Origin: an uncultured Elusimicrobia bacterium
Lineage (GTDB): Bacteria > Elusimicrobiota > Elusimicrobia > Elusimicrobiales > UBA9959
Length of the DNA: 57,709 nucleotides
Direction: 5' to 3'
NCBI GenBank assembly: GCA_903917735.1
Contig: CAIXBR010000061.1
Coordinates: 1 to 57,709, forward strand
Both the position numbers and the translations under genes were made by a program. Each line of letters begins with the position of its first letter. The stretch's first letter is position 1. Below are positions 25,391 through 32,917 of the stretch, in pieces. Under the pieces are notes generated by a model. It was not told where the DNA came from. It worked only from the letters and a program-made list of their open reading frames with translations, and made no database searches.

Positions 25391-27589
25391 CTAGAACTTG
25401 GCCGTTACACCTCCCGACACCCTTATCGGCTCCTGCGGCGAGGCGCCGAAGCCGGCGTCGTCAGCGCGGGCCGGGTTGTAATAGCGCGCGTTGAAAAGAT
25501 TCTGCACGTCGAGAAAGGCGGAGAGGACGAACGGCCCGGACTTAAGGCCGCCATAACCGGCGTGCAGGTTGGCCACGGCGAAAGGGGCGCTGCTCTGCAA
25601 GTTACCCTGGGCGTCCCGGGTCTTGTTGTAGCTGCGCGACTGGTAGATTAGCCGGGGAGAGACCGACCACCTGCCCCGGGAAATATCCAGACCGGCTTTT
25701 ACCGAGTTCCTGGCGCTGTAGGGCAGGAAATCCCCGTCTATGTCCCCGCCGGAATAGGAATAGGCGGCGTAGGAGCCGACAACGTACCTGCCGAAGACGG
25801 TCCGCGTATCCAGCCGCAGCGTGCCGCCGTAGGTGCGCGCGGAGCCCCTGTTGGTCCAGATGCCGATATCGTCTACCGGGACGCCTTTGAACATACCGGC
25901 CCCTATGGTCACGCTCTGTTGCAGGTTCTCTATCCAGGAATGGTAGGCGCTGAAGGTGGTCCAGACCCTGTCAGTGAAGCGGTACGTCCACTCGGTCTGG
26001 GCTGAGCGTATCCTTTCCGGCTTCAGGTCCGGGTTGGGTATCTGCATGAAGGAGCTGTGCAGACCGGAAGCGGTAGTAGGGTCCGCCCAGAAAGAGCCGT
26101 AATGCTGGTAGGTCTTGTCCGGGGACGGGGCCAGGAAAGCCTCGCCGTAAAGCAACTTGGCATTGATCTTCTCACCGGGCTTCCAGACCAGGCCGGCGCG
26201 GGGGTTTATGGAATCCCCGTACAGGCTGTTGCTGTCGAACCGGGCGCCCAGCGTGGTCTGCAGGTCCCCCTCCTGGTTTAGCTGCAGTTGCGCATAGCCG
26301 CCTATATTGGAATACTCCATATAGTAAAAATCCTGCGGTATGCCGTTGGGTACGGTGGTGCTGGCGCCGCCGCCGGAACCGGGGTAGATGAAGCCCTGCG
26401 AGTCCGCCGGGACATTAGTGTTGAAAGGTTTCGAAAGGTCCTCGGTGCGCGGCAGGGAATTGTTCTCCTGGTAGGACAGGCCAAGCAGCATCAGGTCCTT
26501 TTCTCCGATCTTATATGTGATCCTCTCCTCTATCATAGTGCTGAGGTCGTGGGCGTACTTATAGGCGTCCTGATAGTTGGAATACTGGTTGATGAGCTTG
26601 GTGCGCGGGTCCAGTTCGTAGACATGCCTGTTCAGCAGGGTCTCCAGGCCCCAATTCTCGTCCTCGGACTGCCAGCGGTGCCGGCCGTAAAGGGTGTCGT
26701 CGTGGGTTTCCCAGACGGCGTCGGAGGAGTAAAGCGAAGTGTCCGGCTTCACTCCCAGCGAGGAGGAATGGGATTCGGTCAGCCGTATCCAGCCGGCCTC
26801 GAAATTGCCCAGGTTCAGGCGGGCGTGCAGGAAGAGCGCGTCCTCGTCGGCGCTGTAGCCGCGCAAGGACACCGGCACGCTGGAGCCGAACAGGTTCATC
26901 CAACCGTTGGACTTGTACTGGTCGTTGTACCAGGAGAAATCGCTTTTGTAATACTTCGGCATGGAAGGGCCGTCGGAATGGTAGTTGTCGGCCGTAACCG
27001 AGAAGGCCGCTCCGCCGATATCCGCGCCGGCGGCGGCCGCGTAACTTTGGGTATTATAATTGCCGTGCGAGGCAGAAACACTTTTCCCCGTTCCGGCGCC
27101 GGACTTAGTCACTATGTTCACCACGCCGCTGAAGGCGTCCGCCCCGTAAAGGGCCGAGACCGGCCCCAGTATTATCTCCACCCTTTCCGCGTTCGCGAGC
27201 GAGAACTGCCTGCCGAAGGCATAGAGGTTGCCGGTGACCGGCGTGATCCTGACGCCATCCATCATTATCTGGAAACGCTCGTTGCCGTTGAGGCCCTGGA
27301 CGCTGATAACATTACCCGGGCCGGACTCGGCCCTGTGGGCTATTTCTATCTGCGGTATGTCCTCTAGCAGGTCCAGCAGCGTGGCGTAGCCGCGGGCGCG
27401 GATGGTCTCCTCCGTTATCACTTGCGCCACGGCGGCGGAATCGGAGGGCTTGGAGCCGGTGAGCGAGGAGGCCTGTATTGGCACGTTCAGCAGGTCCTCC
27501 AGCGTCAGCGCGGTCAGGTCCGGCTGCTCCGCCCTGAGCGGCGCTGAAAAAAAATGCGCCAGCAGTGCCAGTGCCAGGGTTTTCCTCAT
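25391..27589 (-). CDS. TonB-dependent outer-membrane receptor (sensing locus 2)
   Basis: A 732-residue receptor: Sec signal peptide (MRKTLALALLAHFFSAPLRA), lead-in (DLTALTLEDLLNVPIQASS), plug (VITEETIRARGYATLLDLL ... RVEIILGPVSALYGADAF), then a barrel ending VSGGVTAKF. It is intact and close to full length, and is the closest relative here of the broken receptor at 53649-55831 (shared SHSS-x-GVKP and GADAFSGV-x-N-V). The ATG overlaps the receiver gene stop by 4 bases, so a receiver-only regulator, receptor, YfiR-like protein and kinase form one operon. The ligand is unknown. Confidence 0.9.
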   Translation of the reverse strand: MRKTLALALLAHFFSAPLRAEQPDLTALTLEDLLNVPIQASSLTGSKPSDSAAVAQVITEETIRARGYATLLDLLEDIPQIEIAHRAESGPGNVISVQGLNGNERFQIMMDGVRITPVTGNLYAFGRQFSLANAERVEIILGPVSALYGADAFSGVVNIVTKSGAGTGKSVSASHGNYNTQSYAAAAGADIGGAAFSVTADNYHSDGPSMPKYYKSDFSWYNDQYKSNGWMNLFGSSVPVSLRGYSADEDALFLHARLNLGNFEAGWIRLTESHSSSLGVKPDTSLYSSDAVWETHDDTLYGRHRWQSEDENWGLETLLNRHVYELDPRTKLINQYSNYQDAYKYAHDLSTMIEERITYKIGEKDLMLLGLSYQENNSLPRTEDLSKPFNTNVPADSQGFIYPGSGGGASTTVPNGIPQDFYYMEYSNIGGYAQLQLNQEGDLQTTLGARFDSNSLYGDSINPRAGLVWKPGEKINAKLLYGEAFLAPSPDKTYQHYGSFWADPTTASGLHSSFMQIPNPDLKPERIRSAQTEWTYRFTDRVWTTFSAYHSWIENLQQSVTIGAGMFKGVPVDDIGIWTNRGSARTYGGTLRLDTRTVFGRYVVGSYAAYSYSGGDIDGDFLPYSARNSVKAGLDISRGRWSVSPRLIYQSRSYNKTRDAQGNLQSSAPFAVANLHAGYGGLKSGPFVLSAFLDVQNLFNARYYNPARADDAGFGASPQEPIRVSGGVTAKF

Positions 27590-28086
27590 AAATCCCCGCT
27601 CTTTTGCTGGCTGCTGCCGGCTTCAGCGGAGGACTTTCCGTCTTTTTCCTGCGGTAGACGCACGATCATAAACCAGAAATTCTCCAGCATTCTTATTACC
27701 TTTTCGAAGTCCTCCATTATAACGGGCTTGGAGATGAAGCAGTTGGAGTGATTCTTGTAGGCTTTAAGCACATCCTCGTCGGCCTTGGAGGTCGTCAATA
27801 TAATTACTGGGATAGCCGCGAACAGCGGGTCGCTTTTTATTACCTTCAGCAGCTCATGGCCGTTCATGCGCGGCAGGTTCAGGTCAAGCAGAATTATGTC
27901 GGACCTGGGCGCCGCGGCGTATTTGCCTTCCCGCTTCAGGAAAGCCAGCGCTTCAACCCCGTCGGGAGCCACATGTATGTTATTGCTTACTTTGCCCTTT
28001 TTAAACGCATGGGTGGTAAGGAGAACATCGTCTTCGTTGTCCTCTATCAGCAGAATTTCTATCGGAGTGTAATTGACCTGTTCCAT
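27586..28086 (-). CDS. Receiver-only response regulator, copy 1 of a tandem duplicate
   Basis: About 166 residues: single receiver of the Rcp1 type. Key residues are in LLIEDNEDDVLL, DIILLDLNLPRMNG (phosphoacceptor), VIILTTSKAD and CFISKPVIM. The C-terminal tail after about residue 148 is polar and disordered. I chose the ATG at 28084-28086, preceded by a GGGGGG ribosome-binding site; the longer reading starts in the leader. It heads the second TonB/kinase operon. A near-identical copy lies just upstream (28443-28928); the two differ at only about 17 positions through the receiver and diverge only in the tail. Confidence 0.88.
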   Translation of the reverse strand: MEQVNYTPIEILLIEDNEDDVLLTTHAFKKGKVSNNIHVAPDGVEALAFLKREGKYAAAPRSDIILLDLNLPRMNGHELLKVIKSDPLFAAIPVIILTTSKADEDVLKAYKNHSNCFISKPVIMEDFEKVIRMLENFWFMIVRLPQEKDGKSSAEAGSSQQKSGDL

Positions 28087-28119
28087 ATTCCCCCCATGGA
28101 CGATATTTTGCGCAGGTAG

Positions 28120-28360
28120 GATCAATGCCGCGTGAGCGCGCAATGGCTGTCTATATTTAAAAATTCCCCGCTAACCCTGATTAGACAAAAAACAAACTAT
28201 ACCGGTCAACTGCTTTTTTGGGAGTCTTGGGTGTGCTTTTATGGGAAGCGGCTTACGAGAGCCGTGCCGGGTTTCGACGCCGTACGGTTTTCCAACGCGA
28301 TGCCCGCGTCCCCCGCCCCGACCGTCACCATCCCGCTGCGCGCCGAAGCGCGGCCGGCCG
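28120..28360. repeat. Duplicated regulatory region with internal deletion (copy 1)
   Basis: This stretch repeats 28968-29148 (promoter/leader region) and then jumps, at the shared short string GCGATGCCC, to sequence matching 29354-29418, which lies inside the secreted hydrolase gene. About 200 bases, including that gene's promoter and start, are missing. The left unit therefore carries a dead fragment of the divergent gene. Confidence 0.7.
28180..28209 (-). promoter_or_regulatory. Promoter of receiver copy 1 operon
   Basis: On the minus strand TTGACC (28204-28209), an 18-base spacer, then TCTAAT (28180-28185; 5 of 6 to TATAAT). The same pair is preserved in the duplicate copy, which supports function. 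It predicts a leader of roughly 90 bases. Confidence 0.5.
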
Positions 28361-28362
28361 GT

Positions 28363-28437
28363 CTATTTCCTCGCAGCCGCTCTGAAACGCCAAGCGGCGG
28401 CCGCCAGGAGGGCCAATGTAATGACGGACTTTTTCAT
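28363..28437 (-). pseudogene. 24-residue signal-peptide-like remnant downstream of receiver copy 2
   Basis: An ATG 5 bases after the receiver copy 2 stop opens a tiny frame (MKKSVITLALLAAAAWRF...) that looks like a signal peptide and ends at the duplication junction near 28360. In copy 1 the receiver is followed at this place by the TonB receptor, so this is probably the cut-off start of a duplicated receptor. Its sequence has diverged from that receptor's, so the origin is inference. Confidence 0.45.
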
Positions 28438-28442
28438 AGTCC

Positions 28443-28928
28443 TCAGCCGTTGCGCTGTTCGGCGTTGCCGGAGTTCTTCCTGATGTTTTCCTGCGGCAGA
28501 CGCACGATAACGAACCAGAAATCCTCCAGCATCCTTATTACCTTTTCAAACTCCTCCATCATAATGGGCTTGGAGATGAAGCAGTTAGAGTGATTCTTGT
28601 AGGCTTTAAGCACATCCTCGTCGGCCTTGGAGGTCGTCAATATAATTACTGGGATAGCCGCGAACAGCGGGTTGCTTTTTATTATCTTCAGCAGCTCATG
28701 GCCGTTCATGCGCGGCAGGTTCAGGTCCAGCAGAATAATGTCGGGCCGGGGCGCTGCGGCGTATTTGCCTTCCCGCTTCAGGAAAGCCAGCGCCTCCACG
28801 CCGTCCGTGACCACATGCAGGTTGTTGCTTACCTTGCCCTTTTTAAACGCATGGGTTGTAAGGAGAACATCATCTTCGTTGTCCTCTACCAGCAGAATTT
28901 CTATCGGAGTGTAATCTATATGTTCCAT
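28443..28928 (-). CDS. Receiver-only response regulator, copy 2 of a tandem duplicate
   Basis: About 161 residues, nearly the same as the downstream copy at 27586-28086: receiver with LLVEDNEDDVLL, DIILLDLNLPRMNG, VIILTTSKAD and CFISKPIMM. The start at 28926-28928 gives the matching N-terminus (MEHIDYTPIEILL). It is now monocistronic, followed by a truncated signal-peptide remnant rather than a TonB receptor. Both copies keep all phosphorylation residues, so both may act on the same kinase, or one may serve another output. The tail (ENIRKNSGNAEQRNG) differs from copy 1. Confidence 0.87.
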   Translation of the reverse strand: MEHIDYTPIEILLVEDNEDDVLLTTHAFKKGKVSNNLHVVTDGVEALAFLKREGKYAAAPRPDIILLDLNLPRMNGHELLKIIKSNPLFAAIPVIILTTSKADEDVLKAYKNHSNCFISKPIMMEEFEKVIRMLEDFWFVIVRLPQENIRKNSGNAEQRNG

Positions 28929-29022
28929 ACTTCCCCTATGGCCGATATTTTTGCGCACGTAAGAATCAATGCCGCGTGAGCGCAATGGCTGCCTATATTT
29001 AAAAAATTCCCCGCTAACCCTG

Positions 29023-29052
29023 ATTAGACAATAAACGAACTATACCGGTCAA
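29023..29052 (-). promoter_or_regulatory. Promoter of receiver copy 2
   Basis: On the minus strand TTGACC (29047-29052), 18-base spacer, TCTAAT (29023-29028), identical in position and boxes to the promoter at 28180-28209. Confidence 0.5.
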
Positions 29053-29151
29053 CTGCTTTTTTGGGAGACTTGTTCGTGCTTTTATGGGAAGCGGTTTACG
29101 GGAGCCGTGCCGGGTTACGGTGCTGTACAATTTTCCAATGCGAGGCCCGTG

Positions 29152-29179
29152 TTGACAGGCCCGTTCGAAGTTGTATAAT
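29152..29179 (+). promoter_or_regulatory. Consensus sigma-70 promoter of the secreted hydrolase gene
   Basis: Perfect TTGACA (29152-29157), 16-base spacer and perfect TATAAT (29174-29179). It is among the strongest promoters in the window and is missing from the duplicated left unit. Confidence 0.75.
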
Positions 29180-29253
29180 TGGGTAGACAGTTGACTTGAG
29201 GAATGGCCGCCTTGAGCATAGCTCTTGGTACGGCACCTGCGGATGCATTGTCA

Positions 29254-30186
29254 ATGAATAAATTTCTTCTCCCCCTTCTGCTTTTATTCCCTGGCGGCGC
29301 CTATGCCGCGCAGCAGCAATTCAGCCTTGATGCCGTCACGCTGGAGACACTGCGGGCGATGCCCCTGTCCCCCGCCCCGGCCGTCACCATCCCGCTGAGC
29401 GCTGAAGCGCGGCCGGCCGACAAATATTTTAATGCATATATACTGAAGGCCGTAGACTGCCTGAACTCCAAATACAGGCTACTCGGCTACGACATCCATT
29501 CCGTCCTCACGCACGACATCCCCTACTACACTTACGGCACCATTCCCGCCACCCACGCGCCTCTTACCATGTGCGTGGCCGCCCAGATGGAGATCATTCT
29601 CACCGCCTACCAGCTATACGCGCAGGAGACCGGGGATTACTCCGTCTACGACTATCTTCCGGCGCACAGCTTCCAGGGGCTTAGCATAACCGACCTGAAA
29701 GGCCATATCTGGGTAAACCCGGAGTTCAATTCCAACGGCACCGCCGACGCACTTATAAACTTCGGCATGGGCGAGCGCACTGTTTTTGAGAAGCTCAAGC
29801 CCGGCTCTTTCGTCAACATCAACCGCACCACCAATACCGGGCACGCCGTCACCTTTATCGGCTATATAAATATCAAAGGCGAGGTGCAGCCGGTGTACAA
29901 CGACACAGTTGTCGGCTTCAAATATTTCTCTTCGCAGGGACAGGCCCAGGCCGGCTCGGGCGGTTTTGATTACCGCTACGCCGTGTTCGAAAAGTTCGGC
30001 TGCCCCGACCTCCCGTTCAAGCGGGACTGCAACGTCATCTACTCCACAGACCAGAAATACCTCAATACCGGCACCATGCTCAGTCCGAAGTTCTGGACCC
30101 ACATTATGCCCAGACCGGACCAGGTTCCAGGGCGTGAGACCATCTTCAACGGCGCCTTCTTCAACGGCCGCACCACAGACGATTGA
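29254..30186 (+). CDS. Secreted putative cysteine hydrolase (papain-like fold)
   Basis: About 310 residues with a clear Sec signal peptide (MNKFLLPLLLLFPGGAYA). The mature part has a candidate nucleophile in LTMCVAAQMEIIL, a histidine in NTGHAVTFIGYIN and a following polar strand (VYNDTVVGFKYFSSQ), the Cys-His-Asn/Asp order of C39/papain-like and bacterial transglutaminase-like folds. The C-A-x-Q spacing differs from classic Q-x6-C, so the class is inferred. I recognise no named family. An alternative ATG at 29203 directly follows GAGGA and would add 17 residues; I prefer 29254 because it gives a standard signal peptide. It is divergent from the duplicated receiver gene and ends at a strong terminator. 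Confidence 0.65.
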   Translation: MNKFLLPLLLLFPGGAYAAQQQFSLDAVTLETLRAMPLSPAPAVTIPLSAEARPADKYFNAYILKAVDCLNSKYRLLGYDIHSVLTHDIPYYTYGTIPATHAPLTMCVAAQMEIILTAYQLYAQETGDYSVYDYLPAHSFQGLSITDLKGHIWVNPEFNSNGTADALINFGMGERTVFEKLKPGSFVNINRTTNTGHAVTFIGYINIKGEVQPVYNDTVVGFKYFSSQGQAQAGSGGFDYRYAVFEKFGCPDLPFKRDCNVIYSTDQKYLNTGTMLSPKFWTHIMPRPDQVPGRETIFNGAFFNGRTTDD

Positions 30187-30202
30187 CTCCCGCTAAGGCC
30201 AT

Positions 30203-30236
30203 AAAAAAGCACCCGGAAATCCGGGGGCTTTTTTGT
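30203..30236. terminator. Bidirectional Rho-independent terminator
   Basis: AAAAAAGC, CCCGG, AAAT-type loop, CCGGG, GCTTTTTT: a stem flanked by A and T runs on both sides, lying between the convergent hydrolase and pepF genes. Confidence 0.85.
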
Positions 30237-30251
30237 GTTCAGTTGCCGGGC

Positions 30252-32075
30252 TCAGGCCGCCGCTTTCATCCCTTCCAGCAGCTTGCGGTAGCGGGCCAGC
30301 GGGCCGGCCAGGCCTTTTATCGCGGTGGCCCAGAAAGCTGGGTCGCCGAGGTCGGCGCCCAGGGTGCGCTTGGCCACGTTCTCAACTGTATCGGAGCCGG
30401 TCAGGCGCAGGAAGGCTTCGTACTTGGGCAGGAAGGACGGACCTTCCTCCTTGAACTTCGTGAACAGCGTGGCCGCCATCAGGAAGCCGAAGGTGTACGG
30501 GAAGTTGTAGAACGACACGCCCGCCATGTAGAAATGCAGCTTGGACGCCCAGAACAGGGGGTCCTCGCCGCCTGTCTCCAGCGCGCTGCCGAAGATGCGC
30601 TTCTGCGACTGCGTCATCAGTTCCTTCAGGCGCGCCACGGGGACTTCGCCCTTCTGACGCTCATCGTACATGGCCTTCTCGAATTCGAACCGCGTGGTGA
30701 TGTCCAGGATGGTCACGGCCGCGCCGCTCAGGTACTCGTCCAGCATGATCAGCTTCTGGGCTTCGCTCACGCCGGGGTCGGCCTGTATGCCCTCGGCCAG
30801 TAAATGCTCGCCGAAGATGGAGGCCGTTTCGGCCAGCGTCATCGGGTACTCCGTGGCCCAGGGGCGCATTTCCTTTAAAAGGTGGCTGTGCCAAGCGTGT
30901 CCCATCTCGTGGGCCAGCGTGTTCACGTCGCCCAGCGAGCCGTTGAAGGTCATGTAGACCTGCTGCTCATGGGTGAGGTTGGAGCCGGTGCAGAAAGCGC
31001 CGGGGCGCTTGCCGCCGCGCGCTTCGCTCTCCAGCCACTTTTTCTTAAGGAAGTCCTTGTAATAGGTTCCCAGAGCCGGGTAGACGCGGTCGAACGCGCC
31101 TGAGACCTTGGCCGAGCCTTCCTCCCAGGTGTAGAGTTTGTTGTCCTTCATCGGCAGCGGGGCCTCGCGTTCGTAGAAAGCGATCCCTTTGCGGCCCATG
31201 GCGGCGGCCTTCACGCGCAGTATCTCGCGCACCGGCTCTATGTTCTTGTGCACCGCGGCGTACATGGCGTCCAGCGTGGTGCGCTTTATTCCCGCCCCGA
31301 ACAGCGCCTGGTCGAGGAAGTGTTTTATGCTGCGGCGGCGGTAAAGGGTGAACCGGGTGCCGGCCAGCGCGTTCAGCGCGGAGGCGCAGGAATCCTCTAT
31401 GGTGGCCCAGGCCTTGTTGCCGCCCTCGTAGGCCGCCCGGCCCACTTTGCGGTCGGCATCGGACATCAGCGCGCGCCAGCGGGAAATGGGCAGCGTTTCC
31501 ACGCGGCCGTCCGGCCATTTCATCTCGAAGGTCAGCTTGCTCGAGATCTTGTTGTAGAGCCGTTCCCAGGACTGGAACCCGTCCACGCCCAGGTCGGCGG
31601 CCAGCTTTTCCTCGGCCGGGGTCATCGTGCGCTTGGCGGCCTCGCGAACCCGCTTCAGTGAGTGCTCCGCACCGAGCAGCTTGGGGCGCTTGATGAAAGC
31701 GGCGAAGACCTTTTCCGGCACGTCCTTGAAGGCGCGCAGCATGTCCACGCCGAACTTGGAGTACTCGGCGGCGAGTGAAGAGAGCTTGGCGCTTTCGGAG
31801 GCGTACTCTTCCGCCCCGGCGTGCGCGGATTCGAGGCAGCCTACGTAGGAGAGGATATGGCCCAGGCGGGTTTCAGCGTTCTCGGCGGCGAGCAGCAGCT
31901 TTTCCCAGTCCGCGGCGGTCTTCGCCGAGAGCGGGGCTAGTTTAGAGGCTTTTTTCTGAAGCGCGGAAATATCCGCCGCCAGCCTGGCTTTAAATTTGAG
32001 CATTTCCGGCCCGTTGAATGAAGGGAAGTAGCCTCTCAGGTCCCACTGCACGCCTTGTGTTTTTTTGTCAGCCAT
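30252..32075 (-). CDS. pepF: Oligoendopeptidase F (M3 metallopeptidase)
   Basis: A 607-residue cytoplasmic zinc peptidase of the M3 family that cleaves short peptides. An N-terminal helical Oligo_PepF domain (about 110-180) is followed by the catalytic domain with the zinc motif HEMGHAWHS (HExxH, about residue 390) and the downstream glutamate ligand in LAETASIFGE. The length matches PepF. It has a standard start with ribosome-binding site AGGAGG and a TATAAT box further upstream, in contrast to the leaderless genes nearby. Monocistronic. Confidence 0.93.
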   Translation of the reverse strand: MADKKTQGVQWDLRGYFPSFNGPEMLKFKARLAADISALQKKASKLAPLSAKTAADWEKLLLAAENAETRLGHILSYVGCLESAHAGAEEYASESAKLSSLAAEYSKFGVDMLRAFKDVPEKVFAAFIKRPKLLGAEHSLKRVREAAKRTMTPAEEKLAADLGVDGFQSWERLYNKISSKLTFEMKWPDGRVETLPISRWRALMSDADRKVGRAAYEGGNKAWATIEDSCASALNALAGTRFTLYRRRSIKHFLDQALFGAGIKRTTLDAMYAAVHKNIEPVREILRVKAAAMGRKGIAFYEREAPLPMKDNKLYTWEEGSAKVSGAFDRVYPALGTYYKDFLKKKWLESEARGGKRPGAFCTGSNLTHEQQVYMTFNGSLGDVNTLAHEMGHAWHSHLLKEMRPWATEYPMTLAETASIFGEHLLAEGIQADPGVSEAQKLIMLDEYLSGAAVTILDITTRFEFEKAMYDERQKGEVPVARLKELMTQSQKRIFGSALETGGEDPLFWASKLHFYMAGVSFYNFPYTFGFLMAATLFTKFKEEGPSFLPKYEAFLRLTGSDTVENVAKRTLGADLGDPAFWATAIKGLAGPLARYRKLLEGMKAAA

Positions 32076-32156
32076 ACGGCCTCCTGTAGTTGGATGGTGC
32101 TACCTTAATTATACAAAAGGCGGGCCCGGCGGCAAGACCGGGCGGCGCCAAATTGC

Positions 32157-32162
32157 TAAAAT
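32157..32162 (+). promoter_or_regulatory. -10 box of a leaderless promoter (Mpv17-like gene)
   Basis: TAAAAT ends 6 bases before the ATG at 32169; no ribosome-binding site lies between. The spacing is identical to that at mntP. Confidence 0.5.
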
Positions 32163-32168
32163 AAAGGC

Positions 32169-32690
32169 ATGGACTGGTACTTTTCAATAGTCAAAGCCCA
32201 CCCGGTAGCCAGCGCGATGGCGCAGTTCGCCGTGCTGGGCACGCTTGGAGAGATCTCTTCCAGATGGCTGGCAGAGCGGCGGTTCTTTTCCCCTTTCGGC
32301 GCCCGCGCGACGGCGCTACGCATGCTGGGCTGGGCGTTCCTCGCCGTCTGCATAAAGTACGCTTTCACGGGATTCACGGGTTTTATCGACGGACTTATCG
32401 CCCACGGCCTGCTGCCGGAGACAGGGACTTTCGGCAAGGCTTTTGCCGTTTCGCTCGCGATGAACCTCCAGTTCGGTCCTTTCCTGGTGATAGCACACCG
32501 GCTGATAGACAACGCTATAGACGGCCGGCCCAACTGGGCCAATCTGGACAAGGGGCTCAAGTCCCTGCTCTGGTTCTGGGTGCCGGCGCACACCGTTACC
32601 TTCCTGCTTCCTATAGATCTCCGCATCGGCCTGGCCGCTGCCTGGTCGCTGGCGCTGGGCATAATTCTCGGCTGGTATAACCGCAAATAA
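32169..32690 (+). CDS. Small integral membrane protein, Mpv17/PMP22-like
   Basis: A 173-residue protein with about four hydrophobic segments. The C-terminal third (LDKGLKSLLWFWVPAHTV ... LLPIDLRIGLAAAWSLALGIILGWYNRK) follows the Mpv17/PMP22 pattern of W-x-P, F-x-x-P-x-x-x-R and a final W-S/W-x-x-L helix. The N-terminal part (ARATALRMLGWAFLAVCI) is less similar. The family is mainly eukaryotic (peroxisome and mitochondrial membranes), with scattered bacterial members; its transport role is not settled. It is preceded by a -10 box at a leaderless spacing. Confidence 0.55.
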   Translation: MDWYFSIVKAHPVASAMAQFAVLGTLGEISSRWLAERRFFSPFGARATALRMLGWAFLAVCIKYAFTGFTGFIDGLIAHGLLPETGTFGKAFAVSLAMNLQFGPFLVIAHRLIDNAIDGRPNWANLDKGLKSLLWFWVPAHTVTFLLPIDLRIGLAAAWSLALGIILGWYNRK

Positions 32691-32726
32691 CCTCCTCCGC
32701 CGGCAGGGCCGGGTTCCGTACTATTC

Positions 32727-32876
32727 GTGAAATCCTTCGGTTCCGGCTCCCTGACGCTGGAGCAGGCGCTAATGAGGGACGCCGTCGTCCGCGGTGCCGA
32801 CCCTGTTAAGGGCAAGCTTGACCCGCTTAGCCAAGGTTCCATGCGCGCCATGAAACGGGCGCTGGCTGGCAAATAG
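32727..32876 (+). CDS. Possible small protein downstream of the Mpv17-like gene
   Basis: A GTG-started frame of 49 residues (VKSFGSGSLTLEQALMRD ... MKRALAGK) in the same frame as the Mpv17-like gene after its stop. It ends just before a terminator, so it lies on the same transcript. No ribosome-binding site is clear and no family is recognised. It could also be the degraded end of a once longer protein. Low confidence. Confidence 0.25.
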   Translation: MKSFGSGSLTLEQALMRDAVVRGADPVKGKLDPLSQGSMRAMKRALAGK

Positions 32877-32902
32877 AAAACCCCGGCCCGCGCCGGGGTT
32901 TT
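32877..32902. terminator. Bidirectional Rho-independent terminator
   Basis: AAAA, CCCCGGC, four-base loop, GCCGGGG, TTTT: a perfect 7-bp GC stem with flanking A and T runs, between the convergent Mpv17-like and PAS kinase genes. Confidence 0.85.
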
Positions 32903-32917
32903 GCCGCTGGTCTGAGA

